Shown here one piece after another: positions 49,009 through 57,890 of a stretch of 64,000 bases of DNA (its first letter is position 1; each line of letters starts with the position of its first letter). The notes under the pieces were generated by a model. That model was not told the DNA's origin, ran no database searches, and saw only the letters and a list, made by a program, of their open reading frames with translations. Made by a program: the position numbers and the translations under genes. Source of the stretch: Bacteroidota bacterium (lineage in GTDB: Bacteria > Bacteroidota > Bacteroidia > AKYH767-A > 2013-40CM-41-45); contig JADJSV010000017.1 in the NCBI GenBank assembly GCA_016711505.1, forward strand, positions 124,001 through 188,000, given 5' to 3'.

Positions 49009-49058
49009 TCAAATCAAAGCCCTCTTTCCTCCCCCATTTTCTTTCCCTATCTTCCCCC

Positions 49059-49487
49059 ATGAAACCCGCCCCAATCACTTTCTTCAAACAAGAAATCTCT
49101 TTCCGTCTCAACAAAAAAGATCAACTCACAAAATGGATTACCTCCGCTGCGAAAAAAGAAAATTTCACCATCACTGAATTGAATTATATTTTCTGCTCAG
49201 ATCCATTCCTAAAAAAAATGAATGTGAAATTTTTAAAACATAATTATTTTACAGACATCATCACATTCGACAATTCGATCGAGAAAGGAAAGATCATTGG
49301 TGATATTTTTATTTCTATCGATACTGTTCGCATAAATGCCAAACAATATGAAACAACTTTTGATGATGAATTGCATCGTGTAATGATTCATGGCTTGTTG
49401 CATCTCACAGGTTATTCTGACAAATCGCCGATGAAGCAAAAGGAGATGCGGAGGATGGAGGATTACTGGTTGAAGAAATTGAAGTAA
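49059..49487 (+). CDS. ybeY: Endoribonuclease YbeY
   Basis: A 142-residue protein with the diagnostic zinc-binding motif MIHGLLHLTGYSD (HGxxHxxxxxxH-type; the third ligand lies beyond the visible His pair as in other YbeY variants). The core reads NYFTDIITFDNSIEKGKIIGDIFISID. YbeY matures rRNA and degrades defective ribosomes. In relatives it sits next to the DUF4175 and ATPase genes; here the RAYT island separates it from them. Confidence 0.93.
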   Translation: MKPAPITFFKQEISFRLNKKDQLTKWITSAAKKENFTITELNYIFCSDPFLKKMNVKFLKHNYFTDIITFDNSIEKGKIIGDIFISIDTVRINAKQYETTFDDELHRVMIHGLLHLTGYSDKSPMKQKEMRRMEDYWLKKLK

Positions 49488-49489
49488 TT

Positions 49490-50469
49490 TTATTGGAGAT
49501 GATTCCAAACGATCACTCCAATCACGATCCATATGAAAAGCTCATATAAACGGATGCGCTTTTTTGCAGACAATAAATAATACGCTGCAAAAATTGAAAA
49601 TGGAATTGCAAGTAAAGAGAAATTAACAACTGAAATTTTTTGTCCCAGGAAAATTGAGCCTGCTCCGAAAAGGAAAAATGAAAATACTACCTGCTGTATA
49701 ATTCGTGCACGGATCACATTCTTCAGATAATTCATCCGCAATTTTATTAATGCAAACAATAACCAAACTCCAAAGAGTATTGACAAGGTCATTAATGGCG
49801 GAGTAAATACAATGTTGATCTCCGGTTTTAAGTGTACAAATCTTTCAATATAATCTTTCCAGAAAAAAAGGAAGTTGTGATTCCAGAACATCCATACAGT
49901 AACAAAAAAGTATGGCAGTGAAAATCCGATAAACATGATCAGCCATTCTCTGAAATTAAATGGCCTGATGAGACTAAGGGAAATGATCATCACAGGAATA
50001 ATAATAAAAGCCGGAAAAATATAAGAGCTGCTACAGCTGCCAGAAAACTACTGTCAAAAATTGCCGGAGTTGCAGAATCACTTTTGATCATTGCAAATGA
50101 TTTGTCAAAAACGCGGAGTATGATCAGGTTTACAAAATGTATCGGATGAACCGTCAGAAACTCGGGAACTGAAGAGATGAATAATGCATAGACAAATGCA
50201 GGTAAATAGGAATTCTTATATAAGATCTCGTGTTTGTTGGTAATCTGGTTGATGTATATGGCACTGAATGAAACTAACGATACCATGATCAACCAATTCA
50301 ACCCTGATGGTAGCTTTGCAAAAAGCACCAGAAATAGTTTCCACACCGGCTGCGCACTGACTTCCATCACCGGAAAACAATTCATAAAGGCTTGTGCCCA
50401 CAATATCAATACGATAGCGGGAATAACCAATAATGAAGCCGGTTGAGGCGACTTAAAAAAGCGAATCAT
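49490..50469 (-). pseudogene. DUF6427 membrane protein, split by one base
   Basis: The first frame starts MIRFFKSPQPASLLVIPAIVLI (50469), spans several transmembrane segments and stops near 49990. The second frame continues with MIISLSLIRPFNFREWLIMFIG and more membrane segments to 49490. A plus-strand A5 at 50015-50019 needs one more base to give FFPAFIIIPVMII, making one protein of about 326 residues. It matches the DUF6427 family; function unknown. It lies divergent from the DUF6341-like gene. Confidence 0.8.
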
Positions 50470-50550
50470 CGGTGTTAAAAATAGAGATTTTTCATTGTAG
50501 ATTATCCGGAATCCTTTCTATATTTGTCACCGTATTAAACGGAAAAAAAC

Positions 50551-50718
50551 ATGACAGGATTCTGGTACTTTATCGGCGATATTTTTGAGGCAATTTTCAC
50601 ACTTGTTCCTTTCTTCGGCCTTTGGCTGAATAAAGCACTTATCGTTGTTGGATTCGTTGCATTCTTCGGATGGCTTTGGTACATGAATAAACACAAAGAG
50701 GTTACTAAATGGGATTAA
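50551..50718 (+). CDS. DUF6341-like small membrane protein
   Basis: A 55-residue protein with one or two hydrophobic stretches (FWYFIGDIFEAIFTLVPFFG and LNKALIVVGFVAFFGWLWYM). In Bacteroidota a DUF6341 gene is found beside DUF6427 and purD, exactly as here. Too short for standard ORF cut-offs, but the start, hydrophobic pattern and neighbourhood support it. Function unknown. Confidence 0.72.
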   Translation: MTGFWYFIGDIFEAIFTLVPFFGLWLNKALIVVGFVAFFGWLWYMNKHKEVTKWD

Positions 50719-50737
50719 TCTCCCATTCATTAAATAG

Positions 50738-50772
50738 AAAAAGCCCGGTATCTCCTGATTCCGGGTTTTTTT
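50738..50772. terminator. Bidirectional intrinsic terminator
   Basis: A-run plus G, CCCGG (50744-50748), 12-base loop, CCGGG (50761-50765), then a T-run to 50772. It serves both the DUF6341-like gene (plus) and purD (minus), which converge here. Confidence 0.82.
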
Positions 50773-52069
50773 ATGCCTTTTCCTTGAATTCCAAAAGGTC
50801 CTTGCCAATATCACCTCTGAAATACGCGCCTTCAAATTTTATCGAAGAAATCTGCTCATAGGCTTTCTTTCTCGCTTCAGAAATAGTTGCTCCAAAAGCC
50901 GTAATACTCAGCACCCGACCGCCATTGGTAACAACTGAATTACCTGACATTGATTTTGTTCCGGCATGAAAAATCAGACTGCCGTTCGTACTTTCAACGG
51001 AAATTACTTTTCCTTTTTCATAATCGCCCGGATAACCTCCGCTAACCATCATTATCGTTAATGCCGTTCGGGGATCTATTTCGAAATCGATCGTGTTCAA
51101 TTGAACATTTGCTGTTGCAAGAAATAATTCAACCAGATCATTCTTAATTCTTGGAACGACAACTTCTGTTTCCGGATCTCCCATACGAACATTGTATTCG
51201 ATCACATATGGTTCACCGTCTACATTCATCAGTCCGATAAAAATAAATCCCTGATAGCGGATCTTTGCATTCTTCAATCCTGCAATTGTCGGTTTTATAA
51301 TTCGCTCTTCAACTTTGTTCATGAATTCTGCATCAACAAATGGAACCGGTGACACAGCTCCCATTCCACCGGTATTCAATCCGGTATCGCCCTCGCCTAT
51401 TCGTTTATAATCTTTTGCTTCAGGTAAGATCTTATATGAAACTCCATCAGTAAGAACAAAAACTGAACATTCAATTCCCTTAAGAAATTCTTCAATCACA
51501 ACTTTATTTGCTGCGCTACCAAATTTACCTGATGTAAGCATGTCGGTCAATTCAGACTTCGCAGCTTCCAGTGTTTCAGGAATGATAACACCTTTGCCGG
51601 CAGCAAGCCCATCGGCTTTTAATACATAGGGCGCTTTCAACGATTCAAGAAATTTCAATCCATCATTGAGTGTTTCTTTTGTAAAAGTCTGAAATGCTGC
51701 AGTCGGAATTGCATTCTTCTGCATGAATTCTTTTGCAAAATCTTTACTTCCTTCTAACAAAGCGCCTGCTTTCGTCGGGCCAATAACAGGAATCGATTTT
51801 AATTTTTCATCGTCAAGAAAAAAATCTGTAATGCCATTGACTAAAGGTTCTTCCGGACCAACAATTACCAACTCAACTTTATTCTGAAGAACGAAATCTT
51901 TTATTGCGGAAAATGATTTTACATCAAGGTCAATATTTTCTCCGCAATCTTTTGTTCCCGCATTTCCGGGAGCTATAAATAGCTTTTCACATTTTTTACT
52001 TTGTGAAAGTTTCCATGCAAATGCATGTTCTCTTCCTCCGGAACCAATGAGCAAAATCTTTACTGACAT
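50771..52069 (-). CDS. purD: Phosphoribosylamine--glycine ligase
   Basis: A 432-residue ATP-grasp enzyme. Motifs are VKILLIGSGGREHAFAWKL, PGNAGTKDC, VGPEEPLVNGI, KADGLAAGKGV and the ATP-grasp core YNVRMGDPETEVVVPR. The length is standard for PurD. It catalyses the second step of purine synthesis. It runs away from the acyl-CoA carboxylase gene by 11 bases, same strand, so probably co-transcribed. Confidence 0.96.
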   Translation of the reverse strand: MSVKILLIGSGGREHAFAWKLSQSKKCEKLFIAPGNAGTKDCGENIDLDVKSFSAIKDFVLQNKVELVIVGPEEPLVNGITDFFLDDEKLKSIPVIGPTKAGALLEGSKDFAKEFMQKNAIPTAAFQTFTKETLNDGLKFLESLKAPYVLKADGLAAGKGVIIPETLEAAKSELTDMLTSGKFGSAANKVVIEEFLKGIECSVFVLTDGVSYKILPEAKDYKRIGEGDTGLNTGGMGAVSPVPFVDAEFMNKVEERIIKPTIAGLKNAKIRYQGFIFIGLMNVDGEPYVIEYNVRMGDPETEVVVPRIKNDLVELFLATANVQLNTIDFEIDPRTALTIMMVSGGYPGDYEKGKVISVESTNGSLIFHAGTKSMSGNSVVTNGGRVLSITAFGATISEARKKAYEQISSIKFEGAYFRGDIGKDLLEFKEKA

Positions 52070-52080
52070 TTTAATAATTG

Positions 52081-53622
52081 TTATAAAGGAATGTTTGCAT
52101 GTTTTTTACGAGGTAATTTTACTGCTTTATTCTCCAGCATTCTGAATGCAGCGATCAGTTTAGTTCTGGTCTCATCCGGACGGATCACTTCATCAATGTA
52201 ACCATGTTCAGCAGCTTTATATGGATTGGCAAAAAGCTGATTGTATTCATTCTCTTTTTCTTTCCATGCTGCAAGAGAATCTTTCGCTTCAGAAATTTCT
52301 TTTTTGAAAATAATTTCCGCAGCTCCTTTTGCGCCCATTACAGCGATCTCTGCACTTGGCCATGCATAATTCATATCGGCACCGATGTGTTTTGAATTCA
52401 TTACATCGTATGCACCGCCATAAGCTTTTCTCGTGATCACAGTGATCCGTGGAACAGTTGCTTCGCTGAATGCAAACAATAGTTTCGCGCCATTTGTAAT
52501 AATGGCATTCCACTCCTGATCAGTGCCCGGTAAAAATCCCGGTACATCTTCAAATACAAGTAATGGAATGTTGAAACAATCGCAGAAGCGAACAAAACGT
52601 GCAGCCTTTGTGGATGAATTAATATCGAGTACACCCGCCAGATGAATCGGTTGATTTGCAACAATACCAATACTTCTTCCTGCAAGTCGTGCAAAACCTA
52701 CTACAATGTTTTCTGCAAAATCTTTATGTACTTCTAAAAATGAATCCTTGTCGATCACTTCGTTTATCACTTCGCGGATATCGTATGGTTGATTCGGATT
52801 ATCAGGAATGATTGAATTTAGTTTTTCTCTTTTTTCATTTGTCACTTCATAAGCTAAACGTGGAGCCTCTTCTTCGCAGTTCTGCGGCATATAACTTACC
52901 AGACTACGCAAACGATTGATACAATCAATTTCATTTACACATGTAAAATGTGTCACACCTGATTTAGTTGCATGTGTCATTGCACCACCTAATTCTTCTG
53001 AAGTAACTTCTTCATGCGTTACGGTTTTCACAACGTTCGGACCGGTAACAAACATGTAGGAAGTATTTTCTACCATCATAATAAAATCTGTGATGGCCGG
53101 TGAATAAACTGCGCCACCTGCGCATGGTCCCATGATCGCAGAGATCTGAGGAATGACACCTGATGCTAATGTATTGCGGTAAAAAATATCTGCATAACCA
53201 CCAAGTGAAACAACACCTTCCTGAATCCTTGCTCCACCTGAATCATTTAATCCGATTACCGGTGCGCCATTCTGCATTGCAAGATCCATTATGCGACAGA
53301 TCTTTTTTGCATGCGTTTCAGAAAGTGATCCTCCGAATACTGTAAAGTCCTGAGCGAATACATAAACTAACCTTCCATCGATTCGTCCGAATCCGGTCAC
53401 AACACCATCACCAAGATATTTTTCTTTATCGATACCGAAATCAGTAGCTCTATGAGTAACAAGCATTCCAATTTCCTCGAACGAATTTTCATCAACTAAA
53501 AAATGAATCCGCTCACGGGCAGTAAGTTTTCCTTTCTTATGTTGCGATTCTATTCTTTTAGCTCCACCACCCAGTTGTGCTTCCTGTATCTTTTCGTCCA
53601 GTAACTTGATTTTCGATTCCAT
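52081..53622 (-). CDS. Acyl-CoA carboxylase, carboxyltransferase beta subunit
   Basis: A 513-residue biotin-dependent carboxyltransferase. Conserved blocks are GGAKRIESQHKKGKLTARERI near the start, SGGARIQEGVVSLGGYADIF, GPCAGGAVYSPAI, VTHEEVTSEELGGAMTHA and RKAYGGAYDVMNSK. This is PccB/MmdA type, typical of propionyl-CoA or methylmalonyl-CoA carboxylase. No biotin-carboxylase or BCCP subunit gene is adjacent in the window, so the substrate is not resolved. About 200 bases separate it from divergent trpS. Confidence 0.93.
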   Translation of the reverse strand: MESKIKLLDEKIQEAQLGGGAKRIESQHKKGKLTARERIHFLVDENSFEEIGMLVTHRATDFGIDKEKYLGDGVVTGFGRIDGRLVYVFAQDFTVFGGSLSETHAKKICRIMDLAMQNGAPVIGLNDSGGARIQEGVVSLGGYADIFYRNTLASGVIPQISAIMGPCAGGAVYSPAITDFIMMVENTSYMFVTGPNVVKTVTHEEVTSEELGGAMTHATKSGVTHFTCVNEIDCINRLRSLVSYMPQNCEEEAPRLAYEVTNEKREKLNSIIPDNPNQPYDIREVINEVIDKDSFLEVHKDFAENIVVGFARLAGRSIGIVANQPIHLAGVLDINSSTKAARFVRFCDCFNIPLLVFEDVPGFLPGTDQEWNAIITNGAKLLFAFSEATVPRITVITRKAYGGAYDVMNSKHIGADMNYAWPSAEIAVMGAKGAAEIIFKKEISEAKDSLAAWKEKENEYNQLFANPYKAAEHGYIDEVIRPDETRTKLIAAFRMLENKAVKLPRKKHANIPL

Positions 53623-53819
53623 AATGATCTTGTATGCGACGAAGATATAGGTTTTTAGCGATATGAAGGCACGGCAAAACAGACGTTTATTATCTTTCGA
53701 GTTGATTATAAACTGCTGAAATTCATGTATTAAATTGTCTTAAAGCCGATTGATCCGATAAAATTCCTTTCCGTTTTTAAATCCTTCGCTGTAAAGAATC
53801 AAAGTAGTAAATTCGCCCC

Positions 53820-54821
53820 ATGCAAAAAGAGATCGTTGTCAGCGGCATCCGCAGTACAGGAAATTTACATCTGGGAAATTATTTTGGAGCGATTCAGAAT
53901 TTTATAAAAATGCAACATGAGTACAATTGCTATTTCTTCATCGCTGATTACCATTCTCTCACTACACATCCCGTTCCATCGGATCTGCATAACACGGTGA
54001 AACAAGTACTCGTAGAATACCTTGCCTGCGGACTAGATCCTGAAAAATCTACACTTTATGTTCAAAGCGATCTGCCGGAAACAGCAGAACTCTATCTGCT
54101 TCTGAATATGAACGCTTATGTAGGTGAACTTGAAAGGTCAACTACTTTCAAAGAAAAGATCCGCAAGCAACCGGACAATATCAATGCAGGAATTTTAACT
54201 TATCCGGTTCTGATGGCTGCAGATATTCTTATACACCGTGCCGTTAAAGTTCCTGTCGGAAAAGACCAGGAGCAACATCTGGAATTTTCCCGTCAGTTCG
54301 GAAACAGATTCAACAGACTTTACAACACGGAACTATTTCCTGAACCATTTGCATTTAATTATGGAACTAATCTTGTAAAAATTCCGGGACTTGATGGCTC
54401 AGGAAAAATGGGCAAGAGCGAAGGCGAAGGAAATGCTATTTTCTTATCTGATACCCCGGAAGCGATCCGCAAAAAAGTAATGCGAGCTGTAACCGATGGC
54501 GGTCCGACGGAAGAGAATCAAAAGAAACCTGAAGTGATCGAAAATATTTTCACTTTAATGAAAGCTGTTTCTTCTGAAGAAACTGTAAAGCACTTTGATG
54601 AGCTTTATAATAAAATGCAGATCCGTTATGGTGATCTGAAAAAACAATTAGCGGAGGATATGATTTCATTCACTACACCTTTTCGTGAAAAGATTACAGA
54701 ACTTAGTAAAGATGAAACGACGATCAGTAAAGTTGTCAGATTAGGTGCTGAAAAAGCACGTGCAAGTGCAGCTGCGACTGTGAACGAAGCGAGAAAAGCG
54801 ATTGGAATAAGAAGTTTTTAA
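53820..54821 (+). CDS. trpS: Tryptophanyl-tRNA synthetase
   Basis: A 333-residue class I synthetase with the HIGH-like motif LHLGNYFGAI and the KMSKS-like GKMGKSEG (about residue 198-205). Length matches bacterial TrpRS. It charges tRNA-Trp. Upstream TAAATTCG near 53812 resembles a -7 element but overlaps the leader; weak. Confidence 0.95.
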   Translation: MQKEIVVSGIRSTGNLHLGNYFGAIQNFIKMQHEYNCYFFIADYHSLTTHPVPSDLHNTVKQVLVEYLACGLDPEKSTLYVQSDLPETAELYLLLNMNAYVGELERSTTFKEKIRKQPDNINAGILTYPVLMAADILIHRAVKVPVGKDQEQHLEFSRQFGNRFNRLYNTELFPEPFAFNYGTNLVKIPGLDGSGKMGKSEGEGNAIFLSDTPEAIRKKVMRAVTDGGPTEENQKKPEVIENIFTLMKAVSSEETVKHFDELYNKMQIRYGDLKKQLAEDMISFTTPFREKITELSKDETTISKVVRLGAEKARASAAATVNEARKAIGIRSF

Positions 54822-54859
54822 TTGCGACAAGAACTGGTTAGTACTTTCTTAAATTATTT

Positions 54860-55753
54860 TTAATTAAACAACAAAATATTTTTTGAATACAACCTATTTT
54901 CTTCTTCAGAAGAAACTTTATAATTATCGGAAATTTCTATCCCATCATTTTTGAATGACCGCTTACTGATTTCAAATCCTTCAAACATTTCACCGAATTC
55001 GAACGATTCATTTTTTTTATATTGATCTGCGTAACGTTCATCAGGTTGTAAGATCAGCGACTCCGGATTATATGTCAGCCATTGTCTTAAGGTTGTTACG
55101 TAACACGGCCATTCCCGAAGTGACTCTCCTTTTCTTTTCCCCGCAATTCCTTTTCCGGTTGACTGTGACCACCAGGTTCCTGTTTTAAAATCTTCGTAGA
55201 TCGCATCATTGTTGATCAAACCAAGGTAGCGATAGTAGTCGTTCTTGCCTTCATAGTCGGTCAGATAAGCCTTCGCTGTTCTTGTAACCGGACAGTAAGT
55301 CATCATAAATCTCTTTCCACACATGCCGTCGAATACTCTTTGATGATAGGCAAGAAACTGGATCGGATAGGCTCTTGCTTCGCAGTTCTTCACCATTCCA
55401 ACGATCAACCTGTCGAGATCAACTTTATTACTATCGCTATTGACCATCAGCTTAGGTGCTGAACGGCGATACATTTTTGTTGCTGTGTATTTGAAATTAC
55501 AGAAGAAAATAGTCACTACAGTTAATGTGGAAAGGATAACGACAGACAATCTGCTTTTTCTATAAGCACCGAAAATTCCAAAAATAATTCCTACCAATAA
55601 TTCCAGACGTATCTCCCATCTGTATTTATAGATCCAATAGGCAACGGATACGTTTTCAAATTCCAGTTTTATGGGCAAGGGAAGAACCATCATACAATTG
55701 ATGATCTCAAAAAACAGAAAAGCAATCGTACATATATAAAAGAAACGGTACAT
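54860..55753 (-). CDS. DUF3179 domain protein with membrane anchor
   Basis: A 297-residue protein with three hydrophobic segments near the N-terminus (residues 1-95). The rest is a DUF3179-type domain: ARAYPIQFLAYHQRVFDGMCGKRFMMTYCPVTRTAKAY and TWWSQSTGKGIAGKRKGESL are characteristic. Function is unknown. It converges with trpS. Confidence 0.75.
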   Translation of the reverse strand: MYRFFYICTIAFLFFEIINCMMVLPLPIKLEFENVSVAYWIYKYRWEIRLELLVGIIFGIFGAYRKSRLSVVILSTLTVVTIFFCNFKYTATKMYRRSAPKLMVNSDSNKVDLDRLIVGMVKNCEARAYPIQFLAYHQRVFDGMCGKRFMMTYCPVTRTAKAYLTDYEGKNDYYRYLGLINNDAIYEDFKTGTWWSQSTGKGIAGKRKGESLREWPCYVTTLRQWLTYNPESLILQPDERYADQYKKNESFEFGEMFEGFEISKRSFKNDGIEISDNYKVSSEEENRLYSKNILLFN

Positions 55754-55853
55754 ACACTTCGTAAGAAGTATGTTTTACTTATTGTCCGGGAAAAAGTTTA
55801 GTATATATACTATGAAATTGGCAAAATAAACTGTTACTGATCTCTTTCAGGAA

Positions 55854-56126
55854 TCAATTCGGAACTACCGGAATCAACTCACTGAATTCAGGACAACAAA
55901 ATTTCTTCTCAATCTGTAAACCTTGTTTTGATGCCTGGATGATGATCGTTTGATCAGCATTGGGATGCTTTTCACATCTTTTATTCCGCACACTGTTCCT
56001 TACCAAAATTGCAAATTGATCTGCTTTTGTATTACTGACTTCTTTTGAAATCTGTTCTTTCAGATCATCGCTTGCATCGGAAGCTACACTACGGGTGATT
56101 ACGTTTATCATTCTGGGATTTTGCAT
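55854..56126 (-). CDS. Hypothetical small protein
   Basis: A 90-residue soluble protein with two Cys near the middle and C-terminus (CEKHPNADQTIII, KKFCCPEF) that might bind metal, although they do not match a named motif. No signal peptide. No family recognised. It lies just before the first GTGGAATGAA array, on the opposite strand to the redox operon. Confidence 0.55.
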   Translation of the reverse strand: MQNPRMINVITRSVASDASDDLKEQISKEVSNTKADQFAILVRNSVRNKRCEKHPNADQTIIIQASKQGLQIEKKFCCPEFSELIPVVPN

Positions 56127-56180
56127 AAAGGTAGTCTAATTTGAGGTAGCGGGAGGGAATTATCTTGATTAGTTTTTTTA

Positions 56181-56268
56181 AGGGATGAAGTGGAATGAAG
56201 TGGAATGAGGTGGAATGAAGTGGAATGAAGTGGAATGAAGTGAAAAGAAGTGGAATGAAGTGGAAAGG
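56181..56268. repeat. First array of 10-bp unit (TGGAATGAAG)
   Basis: About eight to nine copies of the 10-bp unit, some degenerate (TGAAAAGAAG, TGGAATGAGG, TGGAAAGGGT at the edges). The phase is ten bases, so no coding frame is favoured. The same unit forms a second array at 57891-57990. Confidence 0.88.
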
Positions 56269-56291
56269 GTTGGGTGGCATTTTTGGATTGA

Positions 56292-56301
56292 TGTTGCAAC
56301 A
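56292..56301. promoter_or_regulatory. Candidate operator TGTTGCAACA (distal copy)
   Basis: A perfect 10-bp palindrome within ATGTTGCAACAC, in the non-coding stretch upstream of yceI. The same palindrome recurs at 56456-56467 overlapping the likely promoter, which suggests regulation by a dimeric repressor such as the MarR protein at 59701. Confidence 0.45.
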
Positions 56302-56455
56302 CTGACTTAGAAAAGTACTTAGATAAATTATCATTTTTTTCGGGAAGTTAAGTCTACTACACCACACTTTAAACCCTTTTTAAGCCTATATAAATGATCG
56401 CCCCTAAAACTAATTAGGTTGATAATCAACATTATAATTGCCTAAATTCAATTAC

Positions 56456-56467
56456 ATGTTGCAACAT
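56456..56467. promoter_or_regulatory. Candidate operator ATGTTGCAACAT (proximal copy)
   Basis: A perfect 12-bp palindrome overlapping the -33 part of the yceI promoter. Binding of a dimeric regulator here would block polymerase. The MarR-family gene is the last gene of the operon. Confidence 0.5.
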
Positions 56468-56489
56468 CTATTGTTATAACATATATTTG
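56459..56489 (+). promoter_or_regulatory. Bacteroidota-type promoter of the redox operon
   Basis: TTG at 56459-56461 (-33) and TATATTTG at 56482-56489 (-7, matches TAnnTTTG) with 20 bases between. A start of transcription a few bases downstream gives a ~40-base leader before the ATG at 56535. Confidence 0.6.
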
Positions 56490-56534
56490 TACCCGAAATC
56501 AGAAACTATATAAAAAACTCATAAAATTAATCAG

Positions 56535-57131
56535 ATGAAAAAAATCACACTTATGGCCGCTATGTTAGTCACAATGACAGCATCAGTGTTTGCACAACAA
56601 AACTGGAAGCTCGATGGAGCACATTCGAAAATCCGTTTCACTACGAAATATCTGCTGATCTCTGATGTAGATGGTGAATTCAAAAAATTTGTCGTAACAG
56701 CAAATTCTTCTGCTGCAGACTGGTCAGATCTTAAAGTAACTGCTTCAGTTGACGTGAATAGTATTACAACAGATAACGAACAGCGCGACGGGCATTTAAA
56801 AGGTGACGATTTCTTCAACGCAGAGAAATATCCTAAGATGACTTTTACAAGCACAGGCATAAAAAGTCTGGGAAATAAAAAATACTCTCTCACCGGACAA
56901 CTTACGATCCGTGATGTCACAAAAACAGTGACTCTTCCATTAGTATATGGCGGAACAGTTACTGATCCTTGGGGAAATATAAAAGCCGGCTTTAAAGCAA
57001 CCGGTTCAATCAATCGCCAGGAATATGGTTTAAAATGGTCTAACAAAGCTGCAACAGGAGAAGCAGTCGTTAGCGATGATGTGGACTTCACGATCGACTT
57101 GATCCTCATCAAAGATGTTCCAAAACAATAA
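56535..57131 (+). CDS. YceI family periplasmic protein
   Basis: A 198-residue protein with a signal peptide (MKKITLMAAMLVTMTASVFAQ). The mature domain begins WKLDGAHSKIRFTTKYLLISDVDGEF, then DWSDLKVTASVDVNSITTDNEQRDGHLKGDDFFNAEKYPKMTFTST, characteristic of the YceI lipocalin-like fold that binds polyisoprenoids or amphiphiles. It is first in an operon of stress/redox proteins. A terminator follows, so most transcripts may end there and some read through. Confidence 0.93.
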   Translation: MKKITLMAAMLVTMTASVFAQQNWKLDGAHSKIRFTTKYLLISDVDGEFKKFVVTANSSAADWSDLKVTASVDVNSITTDNEQRDGHLKGDDFFNAEKYPKMTFTSTGIKSLGNKKYSLTGQLTIRDVTKTVTLPLVYGGTVTDPWGNIKAGFKATGSINRQEYGLKWSNKAATGEAVVSDDVDFTIDLILIKDVPKQ

Positions 57132-57137
57132 TTAATC

Positions 57138-57171
57138 AAAAGCCGGTCTCTTACAAGAACCGGCTTTTTTT
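57138..57171 (+). terminator. Intrinsic terminator after yceI
   Basis: AAAAGCCGGT (57138-57147) pairs with ACCGGCTTTT (57159-57168) with an 11-base loop and a T-run. It lies between yceI and the next gene, so downstream genes need read-through or their own promoter. Confidence 0.82.
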
Positions 57172-57182
57172 AACTTCATACC

Positions 57183-57479
57183 ATGAAAGAATATATGATC
57201 ATTGTCGGTTTACCCGAAATTTTTTCACCACGATTCATTTCATTGATACCCGAACATCGAGCAGTAGTAAATGAAATGATGAATGAAGGAATAATCCTGA
57301 GTTATGCTCTTGCAGCAAACAGAAGTAACCTCTGGATTGTTATGTCAGCAAAGGGTGAAGCAGAAGTCTTAAGAAACATTGCACGCTTCCCGCTTGCACG
57401 CTACATGCAGCACGAAATAAAGGAACTGATGTTCCAGCACAGCGCTACATTCATTTTACCTGAACCATCACTAAATTAA
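57183..57479 (+). CDS. YciI/muconolactone-isomerase-like small protein
   Basis: A 98-residue protein with the outline of a dimeric alpha+beta barrel (MIIVGLPEIFSPRFISLIPEHRAVVNEMMNEGIILSYALA; LWIVMSAKGEAEVLRNIARFPLARYMQHEIKELMF). The MxxxGI(I/V)xxY pattern after a helix recalls YciI/muconolactone isomerase families. Function not assigned. It is six bases before OsmC and likely co-transcribed. Confidence 0.6.
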   Translation: MKEYMIIVGLPEIFSPRFISLIPEHRAVVNEMMNEGIILSYALAANRSNLWIVMSAKGEAEVLRNIARFPLARYMQHEIKELMFQHSATFILPEPSLN

Positions 57480-57484
57480 TATCA

Positions 57485-57889
57485 ATGAAATTCGTAGAAC
57501 ACATCAAGGTCACCAACATCGGTCAACATTACGAAACAAAAGTAATTGCAGGCAATCATACCCTCACAACTGATGAACCTGTCGATCACGGTGGAAAAGA
57601 TCTTGGCCCGACCGCACACCAGATGCTGCTCTCTTCACTGGGCGCATGTACTGCCATCACTCTGCGAATGTATGCCGACCGCAAACAATGGGACTTGCAA
57701 AAAGTTCATGTGTATCTGAATATGGAAAAAGTTATGGAAGGCACTGAAGAAATAACAAAGATCTATACCAAACTTGAATTCGAAGGAAATCTGGATGAAG
57801 AACAGATCAAGCGACTTAAAATTATTAGCGAGAAATGTCCGGTGCATAAGACGCTGGTGGGGAAAGTGGTTGTGGAAGAAATGAAGTGA
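57485..57889 (+). CDS. OsmC family protein
   Basis: A 134-residue OsmC/Ohr-like protein. The two Cys of the peroxidatic site appear as LLSSLGACTAITLRMYADRKQW (first Cys about residue 56) and SEKCPVHKTLVGK (second Cys about residue 117). Family members reduce organic peroxides with thiol cofactors. It sits in an operon of redox proteins. Its stop is followed at once by the second GTGGAATGAA array. Confidence 0.9.
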   Translation: MKFVEHIKVTNIGQHYETKVIAGNHTLTTDEPVDHGGKDLGPTAHQMLLSSLGACTAITLRMYADRKQWDLQKVHVYLNMEKVMEGTEEITKIYTKLEFEGNLDEEQIKRLKIISEKCPVHKTLVGKVVVEEMK

Positions 57890-57890
57890 A

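Noticed and set aside
6383..50019. Programmed ribosomal frameshifting as the common explanation for the split genes
   Set aside because: The breaks have both signs (one base missing in five, one extra in glnS), no shared downstream structure is seen, and housekeeping genes are affected, so sequence error fits better.
56089..56367. Minus-strand frames rich in FHFIPLHSTS repeats across the 10-bp array
   Set aside because: They are translations of the repeat array; the repeat has no codon phase preference and the peptides have no known counterpart.
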